DNA of 64,000 bases from Solen grandis (lineage: Eukaryota > Mollusca > Bivalvia > Adapedonta > Solenidae): the NCBI GenBank assembly GCA_021229015.1, contig CM037788.1, forward strand, positions 53,151,360 to 53,215,359. Direction: 5' to 3'. The first letter of the stretch is position 1, and the number at the start of each line of letters is the position of its first letter. The position numbers and the translations under genes are program-made. The notes beneath the pieces are model-generated. The model searched no databases. It worked only from the letters and a program-made list of their open reading frames with translations, and was not told where the DNA came from. Below are positions 12,061 through 23,866 of the stretch, piece by piece.

Positions 12061-13382
12061 TTTATTATTATTTTTCCGTCTCTTTGTTGTGAACGGCATA
12101 TCAACAAGATAGGAAACAGTCACAGTTTCTGATTTTTTTACCAGTTTTGTCCTAGGATTTGAATTTGATCCTAACGTCGAGAAAATTTTCATTTTTGTCT
12201 TAATTTTTGCCGCTAGGGGGCGTTTTGTAAAAGTGACTAAGGGCTAATAACTCTGTTATTTGAAGTCCGATTGAAATGCGGTTTTTTGCATTGCGTTCCT
12301 TGTCAGTTACTTAATAAATATGATAGTTTTCAAAAAGTTGCGTATATATAACTTTCGTGCTACAGGAAGTTGAATGTTCGAATCTCGAAAAAAACTGTGA
12401 AATGAGGGTAGGTCTGCGAAAAATTTATCCACGTCTTTCAGGAATGAGATAGGAGAATTTTGTTTGTTGCATATGATTCGCAAGACATATACGCACAAAA
12501 TATATGGTGTGGCGATTTTGAGAAATGCATGGTTTGTCCACAGTACGCGGTCAAACATAACCAATATTTTCGAAAAATCAACATTTTAAAAGCATGACTT
12601 TTAAGGTTATTTGCAGCTCCTGACTTTATTTTTTATTCAATCTTCATCATTTTTTCACTGTTAATGTAGTTTTATAAAAGAAAAAAAACCATAGAAAAAA
12701 AATTACCCATAATATGCAAAGGTCAAGGTCATATACCAATTAGTATTATTTATATCGGCATAAAATAACTCCAAATCTAAAAATATTTTATAGAAAGTAT
12801 ATGAACAAAAGTTTTAGTCTGTGAAGAGTTCTTTCCATTGGTGTTTAGTTTTTGAAGATCGGACTTCATTTGATCAAATGACCACAGTCCAAAGTTTGAT
12901 CCTCTTATCAAACAATTGAATATCCATATGTTTCCTTTGCTTCTCCTGACTTTATTTTTTTTTTAATCTTCATCATTATTTCACTGTTTATGCATTTTTA
13001 TAAAACAAATGAAATCATAGAAAAAAAAACAAGCATAATATGCAAAGGTCAAGGTCATATACCAATTATTATTATTTTTATCGGCATAAAATAGCTCCAA
13101 ATCTAAAAATATTTTATAGAAAGTATATGAACAAAAGTTTTAGGTTGTGAAGAGATCTTTCCATTGGTGTTTAGGTTTTGAAGATCGGACTTCATTTGAT
13201 CAAATGACCACAGTCCAAAGTTTGATCCTCTTATAAAACAATTGAATATCCACATGTTTCCTCTTTTTTGCTGCTCCTGACTTTATTTTTTGTTCAATCT
13301 TAATCATTATTTCACTGTTTATGCAGTTTTATCTGAACTTGATCCTAACGTTGAGAAAATTTTCATTTTTGTCTTATTTTTG

Positions 13383-13396
13383 CCGCTAGGGGGCGC
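13383..13396 (+). promoter_or_regulatory. CTCF-like site
   Basis: CCGCTAGGGGGCGC fits CCASYAGRKGGCRS at 13 of 14 positions (G instead of A at position 3). It lies in the A5 module and is on the minus strand relative to the element, like the sites in A8a and A8b. Confidence 0.35.
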
Positions 13397-15392
13397 TTTG
13401 AAAAAAATTAACAAATGCTAATAACTCTGTTATTTGAGGTTCGATTCAGATGTGGTTTTTTGCATTGTGTTCCTTGTCAAAAGCCTAATCAAATATGATA
13501 GGTTTTAAAAATCTGCGTATATAAAACTTTTTGACTACGGAAGGTTGAAAGTTCGAACTTCGCAAAAAACAGTGAAAAAGAGGGTAGGTCTACAAAAAAA
13601 GTGCCCATTTTTATTGGAATTGAGATAAAAGAATTTTGTTTGTTGCATATGATTTGCAAGACATATACGCACAAAATATATGGGGTGGCGAATTCGGGAA
13701 ATGCATGGTTTGTCCACAGTACGCGGTCAAACTTAACAAAATTTTCGAAAAATCAACATTTTCAAAGCATGACTGTTAAGATTTTTTTCAGCTCCTGACT
13801 TTATTTTTAGTTCAATTTCTATGAAATTTTCACATTTAATGTAAAACTATGTTCTTAAGTGTCACACAATATAAAAAGTAAAAAGTTAATGGTAAAGGTC
13901 AAGGTCATATTAGGATAATTGTATATCAATTCGGCTTGAAATAGCTCAAAATCAAAAAACAATTCATAAAAAATATATGAACAAAAGATTTAGTTTCAGA
14001 AAAGTTCTTTCTAATGATGTTTAGATTTTGAAGATCGGACTTGATTTGGTCATTTTACGGCAGTCCAAAGTTTGATCCTTTTTTGGAATAATTGTAAATC
14101 AGGTTTTATGCTTCAAAATGTGATGTATAAGAAATAGAATGTTCGACTAGTGCGATTTGTATATTTAATTGAACTATTTGCCACATTGCTAGGTACCTAA
14201 TGGTAAAATTTTAATCAATTTTTTTTCTCATTTTGCTGCTAGGGGGCGCATCGCATGAAAGCACTTTTCTACTTATAATTCAAAATGTTGAAGTCTGATC
14301 CATATGCGGTTTGTTGCATTGTGTTCCTTGTTGATAGCCTAATAAAGTATGATAGTTTCTAGGGTGGATGAGTAGCTAAAACTTTTTGAGCTACTAACGG
14401 AAGGTTGAAAGTTCGAACCTCGCAAAATACTGTGCAGATGAGGGTAGGTCTACGAAAAACCTATCCATTTTTGTTAGAGATCAGATAGAAGAATTCTGTT
14501 TGCTGCAAATGATTTGCAAGACATAAACGCACAAAATATATAGGGTGGCGAATTTAAGAAATGCATGGTTTGTCCTCTAGAAATCGTCGAACTTCACTAA
14601 ATTTTAGGACAAATCAAACTTTCTAAAACATGTTTTTGTCGCTCCTGACTTTATTTTTTGTTCATTCTTCATGATATTTTCACAAGTTATGTATTGTTAT
14701 GTCTGAAAGGACCTCACAATTAAAAAGGTAAAAGAAATTGCAAAGTTCAAGGGCATATTACGATTATTGTGTTTTTATTTGGCTCCAAATAGCTCCAAAA
14801 CAAAAAATATTTCATTGAAAGTATATTAACAAAAGTTTTATTTCTTAAAGAGCACTTTCCAGTGATGTTAAGTCCACTAGAAACGGTCAAACTTCACTAA
14901 AATATAGGAAAATATAAAATTTCAAAAACATGTTTTTTGTCGCTCTTGACTTATTTTTTGTCCATTGTTCTTGATATATTCATACCTTATGTATTGTTAT
15001 GTTTCAAAGTACCTCACAATTAAAATCTTTTAAAAAAAATGAAGCGGTCAAGGTCATATTACGATTATTGTGTTTTTATTCGGACCCAAATAGGTCCAAA
15101 ACTAAAAATATTTCATTAAGAGTATATGGACAAAAGTTTTAGTTCTTGAAGAGGTCTTTCCAGTGATGTTTAATTTTTGAAGATCGGACTTGATTTGGTC
15201 ATTTTACGGCAGTCAAAATTTTGATCCTTTTTTGGAATAACTGTAAATCAGTTTTTATGCTTCAAATTGTGATTTATAAGAAATAGAATGTTTGACTAGT
15301 GCGACTTGTATACTTGATTGAACTATTTGCTGCATTGCTAGGTACCTTATAGTATAATTTTAATAAATTTTGTTTCTCTTTGGCCGAAATTT

Positions 15393-15400
15393 AAAAAAAA

Positions 15401-15433
<33 letters not shown>
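15393..15433. repeat. Adjacent poly-A and poly-T tract
   Basis: About 12 A followed by about 29 T, self-complementary in part. It marks the sharp border between family A core sequence and the private 5' segment of A5. Confidence 0.85.
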
Positions 15434-15435
<2 letters not shown>

Positions 15436-15780
15436 ATTCACTTCCTTGGTGACAGCAATTTGAAACGACACTCAACACTTCATGTGATATTTCATTAGTT
15501 CGTAATAATGTCGCGTGTCAAGTGGCATTATCGTTTGTCATTCTATACTCGTGTGTGTCGTTTGCAATTGTTGTTTATCGATTACAAATGTCGTTTGTCG
15601 CCATCATAAAGTAACACACACATCTAACGTGGCACTAACTGAATTCGGTTAAAAAGGTTTTCAAGTCTGTTTAAACATTGCGACAAAATGTTTGAAATAT
15701 CATTATTAGTACTATTTGACAAGCGAGTGAGCGAAGAAATATGGTTTTCGAATTATGCAACTCGTGAACTGAATGGAATT
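15434..15780. other. Private segment in the 5' part of A5
   Basis: This sequence is not repeated elsewhere in the window. It contains several TGTCGTTTGTCG-like words (about 15525-15602). A 126-codon plus-strand frame begins at 15688 and runs into core repeat; I recognise no domain. It is either captured host DNA or the ancestral 5' leader of this subfamily. Confidence 0.4.
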
Positions 15781-15822
15781 GCTTTTGCGAAAACCGATGA
15801 TATCGCGATAGCGATTCTAGTT

Positions 15823-17185
15823 TTTTTTTATTATTTTTCTAACCCTTTTTTGTTAACGGCAAATCTCCGTGATCAGAAAAGCCACATTTATGAAATTTTA
15901 ATCAGTTTTTACCACGTATTTGAAGATGATCCTAACGTTGAGAAAATTTTCATTTATGTCTTACTTTTTCCGCTAGGGGGCGTTTTGTATGAAATTTATA
16001 AATGGCTAATAACTCAGTTATTTGAGGTCCGATTCAAATGCGGTTTGTTGCATTCTGTTCCTTGTTGATAGCCTCATAAAATATGATAGATTTTGAGGTA
16101 CGTGTCGCTGAAAGTTTTTGAGCTTTAGAAGGTTGAATGTTCGAACCTCGCAAAAAACTGCGTAAATGAGGGTAGGTCTACGAAAAACCTATCCATTTTT
16201 GTTAGAGATCAGATAGAAGAGTTCTGTTTGCTGCAAATGATTTGCAAGACATATACGCACAAAATATATGGGGTGGCGAATTTAAGAAATGAATGGTTTG
16301 TCCTCTAGAAACGGTCAAACTTCACTAAATTTTAGGAAAAATTAAATTTTCAAAAACATGTTTTTTGTCGCTCCTGACTTAATTTTTAGTTCATTCTTCA
16401 TGATATTTTCACAATTTATGTATTGTTATGTTTGAAAGGGCTTCACAATTAAAAAGTTAAAAAATAAATGAAAAGGTCAAGGTCATATTACGATTATTGT
16501 GTTTTTATTCGGCCCCAAAGAGCTCCAAAACTAACAAATATTTCATTGAAAGTATATGAACAAAAGTTTTAGTTCTTCAAGAGCTCTTTCCAGTGATGTT
16601 AAGTTTTTGAAGATCGGGGTTGAATTGGTTGAGTTATGACAGAAAGGCGAAAAGTGTACTTTTAACGAAATTGAAACGCTGTAGTTTCATGAACTTTGAG
16701 TCAAAAATTATGATTTCTTCAGGATTAAGACACTGAAAAGTGAAGTGATGTATACTGCAAGGAATATTTGTTTGGTCACGTGATTATGACGTCATGCATA
16801 TTTAAGCAAGAATTATTAAAAAAATCATATAAAATCGGCAAGTTGACGTATGAAGTTGAAATTTGCAGAAATGCCGTAGCCTACGGTGTGCAAAAAGTCC
16901 TGAAAATTTCAGATGATTCCTTCAACAAACATGGCAGATATTCATGTTTTTCGGATAAGGGCTTGTACACGAAAATCTAGCAAGTTGAAGTAAGAAAAGA
17001 AGGCGGTTATTGGGTTGGTTACCCTCTATCCGGACGTTCCTACGCAGGAAATACTGCCCGTGTTGAAAGGTGAATTGCGATGCGTATTTGAGAGAATGAG
17101 GTGCATTTTAGGATGCAATTGTGTACACCAGGACCGATAAGCATATTGCCTTTGTCATTACGGCTTTCTCCAAACTTTTGTTATT
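15823..17185 (-). mobile_element. Family A variant A6 with alternative 5' module I
   Basis: No 3' hairpin is present. It opens with T-rich DNA, a CTCF-like site near 15970, and one large module. From about 16605 it changes into a module ('I') that returns inverted at about 51494-52045. The usual AACTAGA 5' terminus is missing, so the element is either 5'-truncated or uses another end. A 70-codon frame (16768-16980) is also open in the second copy, but the differences between the two change many residues. Confidence 0.55.
16605..17175 (+). repeat. Module I, copy 1
   Basis: It is inverted relative to 51494-52045 and highly similar along most of its length. It contains a 70-codon plus-strand frame. 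Identity breaks near 17156 on this side, at the sequence GCATATTGCCTTTGT. Confidence 0.65.
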
Positions 17186-17255
17186 AGGTTTTCGCACCTC
17201 GCAGTGCGAAAACCTATTGTTCTTCTTCTGTTTTATTTTTTTTTTTTTTTTTTTT
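17186..17255 (-). mobile_element. Solo 3' end of family A
   Basis: The hairpin (17186-17215; arms AGGTTTTCGCAC / GTGCGAAAACCT), the conserved ATTGTTCTTCTTCTGTT box and a T tract are followed at once by another 3' hairpin. It has no core and no 5' end. The same phenomenon, in family B, forms the array at 34776-35110. Confidence 0.7.
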
Positions 17256-19620
17256 AGGTTTTCGCATCGCTTGCGAAAACCTATTGTTCTTCTTCTGTTT
17301 TATTTTTTTTTTTTTTATTATTATTTTTCTAACCTTTTTTTGTGAACGGCATATCACCATGAAAGAAAAAAGTCACATTTCTGATTTTTTTACCACTTTT
17401 GTCCTATGATCTGAATTTGATCCTAACGTTGAGAAAATTTTCATTTTTGTCTTAGTTTTGCCGCTAGGGGGCGTTTTGTAAAAGTTACTAAGGGCTAATA
17501 ACTCTGTTATTTGAGGTCCGATTCAAATGCGGTTTTTTGCATTGTGTTCCTTGTTAGAAACTTAATAAAATATGATAGTTACAAAAAAATTGCGTATATA
17601 AAACTTTCGTGCTACAGGAGGTTGAATGTTCGAATCTCGAAAAAACGGTGAAATGAGGGTAGGTCTACGAAAAAAGTCCCCATTTTATTCAGAGATGAGA
17701 CAGGGGAATTTTGTTTGTTGCATATGATTTGCAAGACATATACGCACAAAATATATGGTGTGGCAATTTTGAGAAATGCATGATTTGTCCACAGTTCGCG
17801 GTCAAACATAACCAATATTTTCGAAAAATCAACATTTTAAAAGCATGACTTTAAGGTTATTTGCAGCTCCTGATTTTAATTTTTATTCAATCTTCATCAT
17901 TTTTTCACTGTTAATGCATTTTTATAAAACAAATAAAACCATAGAAAAAAAATTACCTATAATATGCAAAGGTCAAGGTCATATACCAATTATTATTATT
18001 TATATCGGCATAAAATAGCTCCAAATCTAAAAATATTTTATAGAAAGTATATGAACAAAAGTTTTAGTCTGTGAAGAGATCTTTCCATTAATGTTTAGTT
18101 TTTGAAGATCGGACTTCATTTGATCAAATGACCACAGTCCAAAATTTGATCCTCTTATCAAACAATTGTATATCCATATGTTTCCACTTTTTTGCTGTTC
18201 CTGACTTTATTTTTTGTTCAATCTTCATCGTTATTTCACTGTTTATGCATTTTTATAAAACAAATAAAATCAAAGAAAAAAAATCAAGCATAATATGTAA
18301 AGGTCAAGGTCATATACCAATTATTATTATTTTTATCGGCACAAAATAGCTCCAAATCTAAAAATATTTTATAGAAAGTATATGAACAAAAGTTTTAGTC
18401 TATGAAGAGATCTTTCCATTGGTGTTTAGTTTTTGAAGATCGGACTTCATTTGATCAAATGACCACAGTCCAAAGTTTGATCCTCTTATCAAACAATTGT
18501 ATATCCATATGTTTCCTTCTTTTTTGCTGCTCCTGACTTTATTTTTTGTTCAATCTTGATCATTTTTTCACTGTTTATGCATTTTTATAAAACAAATAAA
18601 ATCATAGAAAAAAATCAAGCATAATATGCAAAGGTCAAGGTCATATACCAAATATTGTTATTTTATTGACACAAAATAGCTCCAAATCTAAAAATATTTT
18701 AAAAAAAGTATATGAACAAAAGTTTTATTTTGTGAAGAGATCTTTCCATTGGTGTTTAGTTTTCGGACTTCATTTGATCAAATTACCACAGTAAAAAGTT
18801 TAATCCTTTTATCAAACAATTGTAAAGCCGAATGTTTCCTCTTTTTTGCAGGACTGACTTTTTTTTGTTCACTCTTATCATTTTTTCACTGTTTATGCAT
18901 TTAAATAATACAAATAAACTCATAGTAAATGACGATGAAAATATGCAAAGGTCAAGGTCATAATACCGATTATTGTTATTTTTATCGGCACAAAATAGCT
19001 TCAAACCTAAAAATGTTTTATAGAAAATATATGAACAAAAGTTTTAGTTTGTGAAGAGATCTTTCCATTGGTGTTTAGTTTTTGAAGATCGGACTTCATT
19101 AGATCAAATTACAACAGTCCAAAGTCTGATCCTTTATCAAAAAATCTTAAATCAGTATGTTACCTCAAAAGTTATTTCAGGTGGCATATTTTGTGATTTC
19201 GTGTCTTTGTCCAATGTCGAAATAACAACAATATGGCACGTTTTCTTTCTTTCGCCTTTTTTGGCCAAGACATAAAGACACATGATTGCGTTATTTCCCC
19301 TTTCACCTTTAAGGGCTAGTACACGAAAATAAGAAATGGCAGATATCAGCCATCTTAATTTACTGCATTTCTAAGACCTAAATTGCAATATGTAAATAAA
19401 TTTTGTTTATCATATTCCGCTAAGGGGCACTTTGCTTGATATCTGGGAAGAAAGTCCGGAGAGCTAATGTCAAACCCCCGGTGTCATTTTCGTCGTTGTC
19501 GTCCGTGAACAAACCTTTAACCTGGCTTATATTTTTTATATTCTAAGAGATAGAGCTTAGATATTTTACATGTAGATAGCCCAATTCAAGATCTATCATT
19601 TGGAACTATGACTTTTGGCT

Positions 19621-19653
<33 letters not shown>

Positions 19654-20124
19654 CAAAAACTTAAATCTTAGACAAAAAGTGTTGTTACGGCAAGCTATGT
19701 TGTCTTCTGACCACTCTTGTTGTTATAACTAAGAAAGTTGATATTCTTGTTGAAAGCCTGATAAATTTGATAAATCTAAGGACCAAAAACCTGATTTTTT
19801 CTACTGGCTATAGAAGGTTAAATGTTCGAACCTTGCATAGACTTTGCAGACTTGTGTGGGTATATGAAAAACATTTCTTTTGCAATCATCTTCAAACTTT
19901 GTAACAAATTTTGTACCGAAGTCCGATTAAAGCTTATATCTTTGAATAAATCACATATTATGCACCTTTTTACATAAAAGCAGCAATTTTGTATTTTTAA
20001 GTATCAACACACGCATAGAAATTTATTTGCTTTTGTAATACAATTCGTGAATTGCAATGTTTGAAAAGAATGAGACTGAATTGCGAAAACCGATGATATC
20101 GCAATTCTAATTGCGATTCTAGTT
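17256..20124 (-). mobile_element. Family A element A7, complete
   Basis: The 3' hairpin is at 17256-17282. A distal module follows with a CTCF-like site at about 17460-17473, then 331-bp cores at 18051, 18382, 18712 and 19031. From 19140 to about 20040 comes divergent 5' sequence, including a degenerate CTCF-like word near 19425 and TGACCTTGACCTTGG near 19627. The 5' end has the 8-bp hairpin ATCGCAAT / ATTGCGAT and AACTAGA. It is the most upstream element of the minus-strand run. Confidence 0.7.
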
Positions 20125-20133
20125 TTATTATTA

Positions 20134-20167
<34 letters not shown>
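20124..20167. repeat. (ATT)n microsatellite
   Basis: An ATT-rich tract directly after the 5' end of A7. The same triplet, as (AAT)n on the other strand, borders most element junctions in the window. Confidence 0.85.
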
Positions 20168-20332
20168 CAGAGATGTGAATACCTAGAGGGGTTTAATGCA
20201 GCTCCGTGTTAATATTTATTCCTTTGGGCTCTAGTGAAATTGTTTCGATGCTAATCACATTTTAATGTCCAGCTAAGTTGTTGTTTTTAGCTTAACTATT
20301 TTTATGCTATTTCTTAAACTGCATTTGCTTTT
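20168..20332. other. Unassigned DNA before gap
   Basis: About 165 bp with no repeat partner in the window and no open frame of note. It may be original host sequence between the minus-strand and plus-strand runs. Confidence 0.5.
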
Positions 20333-20432
20333 NNNNNNNNNNNNNNNNNNNNNNNNNNNNNNNNNNNNNNNNNNNNNNNNNNNNNNNNNNNNNNNNNNNN
20401 NNNNNNNNNNNNNNNNNNNNNNNNNNNNNNNN
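20333..20432. other. Assembly gap (100 N)
   Basis: A fixed 100-N gap. It lies where element orientation switches from minus to plus, so an inverted-repeat junction or the 5' end of the next element may be missing. Confidence 1.
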
Positions 20433-21880
20433 GACTTCTAAAAATCATTGAAATCGAAATTTCAGAATCCGAAACATGCGGCATTAAATTTTCATTGCCC
20501 TTCGAAAATTTCAATATTTAGAAATAATCTTGTTAGAATTAGAAATTCATTATCATATAATGACGTCACGTAACGTCATATGACATTTATTTTCACAAAA
20601 TGTTTAAGACTCCAGAGACCTATATACTGACCCAATATCATCTTTCTATCTCAAATAGGACCGATTTTATAAGAATTTGAAAATTTACGACCTTGGTTCG
20701 AATCTTGGAATCGCTATAGAACCTTGGACTCTTCGAATTTTGAAAAACGGACACCGGGATGCACAACTAGAACTTAATATCACATTCTGTGAAAATTTGA
20801 TGAAAATCGGTTCATTAATAATGGCTCTGGACCGTGTACAATCTTTCTTAGTCAATTTCAAATGTGACGTCATATGACGTCATAGACTTCTGAAAATCAT
20901 TGAAATCGAAATTTCAGAATCCGAAACATGCGGCATTAAATTTTCATTGCCCTTCGAAAATTTCAATATTTAGAAATAATCTTGTTAGAATTAGAAATTC
21001 ATTATCATATAATGACGTCACGTAACGTCATATGACATTTATTTTCACAAAATGTTTAAGACTCCCAGAGACCTATATACTGACCCAATATCATCTTTCT
21101 ATCTCAAATAGGACCGATTTTATAAGAATTTGAAAATTTACGACCTTGGTTCGAATCTTGGAATCGCTATAGAACCTTGGACTCTTCGAATTTTGAAAAA
21201 CGGACACCGGGATGCACAACTAGAACTTAATATACACATTCTGTGAAAATTTGATGAAAATCGGTTCATTAATAATGGCTCTGGACCGCGTACAAACTTG
21301 TGTAGCTTATTTCAAGTGTGACGTCATATGACGTCATAGAGATATGAAAATCATAGAAATCAAAATAACATTTCTTGGAGAATATGACATCAAAATTTCA
21401 TTGTCCTTGGACCATATTAACATATATAATTATGTGTTTAAAAATTAGAAATTTGATTACGTCGTATGACGTCACAAGACGTCCATTTTCACAAAATATT
21501 TAAATCTAACGGAGATCTATGTACTGAGGACGATTTTATGAGCATTTGTCAATTTGACGTCCTTGGTTTCAATCTTGCATTCGCCATAGAACCTTGTGCT
21601 TTTCGAATTTTGAAAAACGGACAACGAGATGCACAACTAGAACTTAATATACACATTCTGTGAAAATTTGATAAAAATCGGTTCATTAATTATCGCTCTG
21701 GACCGCGTACAAACTTTTGTAGCAAATTGCCAAGTGTGACGTCATATGACGTCATAGGCATATGAAAATTATAGAATTTTTTAATTACGCATATGAATAA
21801 TATGTCATCGAAATTTAATTCTCCTAGGACAATTGCAACATATGAAAATCCGTGAGGAAGAAAAGAATAATAATAATAAT
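20433..21880 (+). mobile_element. Family B element E0 (C-type cores), 5' end lost in gap
   Basis: It contains C-type core units with a period of about 452 bp (units begin near 20433, 20885 and 21339). Each unit has flanking TGACGTCA clusters and GGTTCGAATCTTGG. The tail has the 3' signature CTCCTAGGAC-ATTGCAACATAT and GAAGAAAAGAATAATAAT. It lacks the 3' hairpin, and the next element starts directly. Confidence 0.65.
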
Positions 21881-23866
21881 AACTAGATGTCATTCGTGAA
21901 AACGAATGATAGGACTTTCTGCAAGCTGTGTTAATGCAAAAAGCAGGAGATAGAAGTTTCATGTAATGACTCACCTCTGGTAGTATTTCATGTTCATGCT
22001 GAACAATTGACATTATATTCCGAAATTAGTGCAAATGATAAGAACTAAGTATTAGTCTGTGACGTCACATGACGTCATATGATATCATAACTCTAAACAT
22101 ATGTAGAAATTCTGCAGAACTGCAAACTGTTTAAGTTTCAACTTTCTATCTCATCCTGAAGCTCTCTAATCCTAAAATGAAATTTTCGGTCCTATGTTCG
22201 AATCTTATTTCAGCCACAGAACTTCGGTCTTTCGGAATTTCGATTAGCTGACAGGATATGCACACCTAACTTTCAAGATGTACCATCTGTAAAAATTTGA
22301 AGAAAATCCGACCATAAATAGCGGCTGTAGAGCGTGAACACCATTTTTCACTATATTTAGCTCTGACGTCACATGACGTCATAGTGTGCTAAAGATGCTT
22401 TTGTTCAAAAGGGCATATTTACTGTCATAACTCTGAAATTTTCGTAATTCTGAACAACTGGCATCATGTCAAAATCATTGCCCAAATATGAAAATTAAGA
22501 AGTATGCTTATGACGTCACAAGACGTCATATGACGTCAAGACTCAAGATATATGTAGAAATTCTGCAGAACTGCAAACTGTGTAAGTTTCAACTTTCTAT
22601 CTCATCCTGAAGCTCTTTAATCCTAAAATGAAATTATCGGTCCTATGTTCGAATCTTATTTCAGCCACAGAACTTCGGTCTTTGGGAATTTCGGTTAGTT
22701 GACAGGATATACACACCTGAGTTTCAAAATGTACCATCTGTGAAAATTTGAAGAAAATCCGACCATAAATGACGGCTGTAGAGCGTAAACACCATTTTTC
22801 ACTATTTTTTGCTGTGACGTCATGTGACGTCATAGGGTGCTGAAGATGCTTTTCTTCAAAAGCGCATACTTTGCTTTCATAACTCTGAAATTTTCATTAT
22901 TCTGAACAACTGGCATCATGTCGAAATCATTGCCCAAATATGAAAATTAAGAAGTATGCTTATGACGTCACATGACTTCATATGACGTCACGACTCAAAA
23001 TTTTTGTAGAAATTCTGCAGAACTGCAAACTGTGTAAGTTTCAACTTTCCATCTCATCCTGAAGCTCTTTTATCCTAAAATGAAATTTTCGGTCCTATGT
23101 TCGAATCTTATTTCAGCCACAGAACTTCGGTCTTTCGGAATTTCGGTTAGCTGACAGGATATGCACACCTTTGATTCAAGATGTACCATCTGTGAAAATT
23201 TGAAGAAAATCCGACCATAAATGACGGCTGTAGAGCGCGAACACCTTTTTTCACTATTTTTAGCTGTGACGTCACATGACGTCATAGGGTACTGAAGATG
23301 TTTTTGTTCAAATGCGCATACTTTCCTTTCATAACTCTGAAATTTTCATTATTCTGAACAACTGGCATCATGTCGAAATCATTGCCCTAAAATGAAAATT
23401 AAGAAGTATGCTTATGACGTCACATGACGTCATATGACGTCACGCCTCAAAATATTTGTAGAAATTCTGCAGAACTGCAAACTGTGTAAGTTTCAACTTT
23501 CTATCTCATCCTGAAGCTCTTTTATCCTAAAATGAAATTTTCGGTCCTATGTTCGAATCTTATTTCAGCCACAGAACTTCGGTCTTTCGGAATTTCGGTT
23601 AGCTGACAGGATATGCACACCTTTGATTCAAGATGTACCATCTGTAAAAATTTGAAGAAAATCCGACCATAAATGACGGCTGTAGAGCGCGAACACCATT
23701 TTTCACTATTTTTAGCTGTGACGTCATGTGACGCCATAGGGTGCTGAAAATCATTGAAATCAAAATTTCCTCACGTGACTAATAAGCCATAAAAATTTCA
23801 TCGTCCTAGGACTATTGCAACATATTAAAATAAGCGTTTAGTTAGGAAGAAGAAAAGAATAATAAT
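21881..23866 (+). mobile_element. Family B element E1 (B-type cores)
   Basis: The 5' terminus is AACTAGATGT, then hairpin CATTCGT (21891-21897) / ACGAATG (21902-21908), then subterminal block AGGACTTTCTGC (21911-21922). A leader of about 130 bp is followed by four B-type cores spaced about 452 bp. The tail is standard (CGTCCTAGGACTATTGC, then AAGAAGAAAAGAATAATAA). The 3' hairpin is absent, and a family A element begins directly. Minus-strand frames of 71-78 codons repeat in each core and are not genes. Confidence 0.75.
23414..23444. promoter_or_regulatory. Triple TGACGTCA cluster (example)
   Basis: Three full CREB/ATF palindromes TGACGTCA separated by CA and TA, giving a repeat of exactly 10 bp. 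B-type cores usually hold this triple plus a double cluster about 225 bp away. In C and J cores both clusters are mostly doubles. Confidence 0.45.

Larger units (their letters stand above)
12061..15822 (-). mobile_element. Family A element A5, lacking the 3' hairpin
   Basis: It starts directly with T-rich DNA and the distal module; the AGGTTTTCGC hairpin is absent. It has 331-bp cores at 12801 and 13127, then full modules of about 850 bp with CTCF-like sites at 13383-13396 and 14236-14249. Next come an A/T homopolymer pair (15393-15433) and about 350 bp of DNA not shared with other copies (15434-15780). The 5' terminus is AACTAGA plus the hairpin ATCGC / GCGAT. The private segment may be captured host sequence. 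Confidence 0.65.

Noticed and set aside
16768..16980. 70-codon frame in module I, also open at 51682-51885
   Set aside because: Many of the differences between the two copies change residues, and one shifts the C-terminal frame. This looks like neutral drift of repeat DNA.
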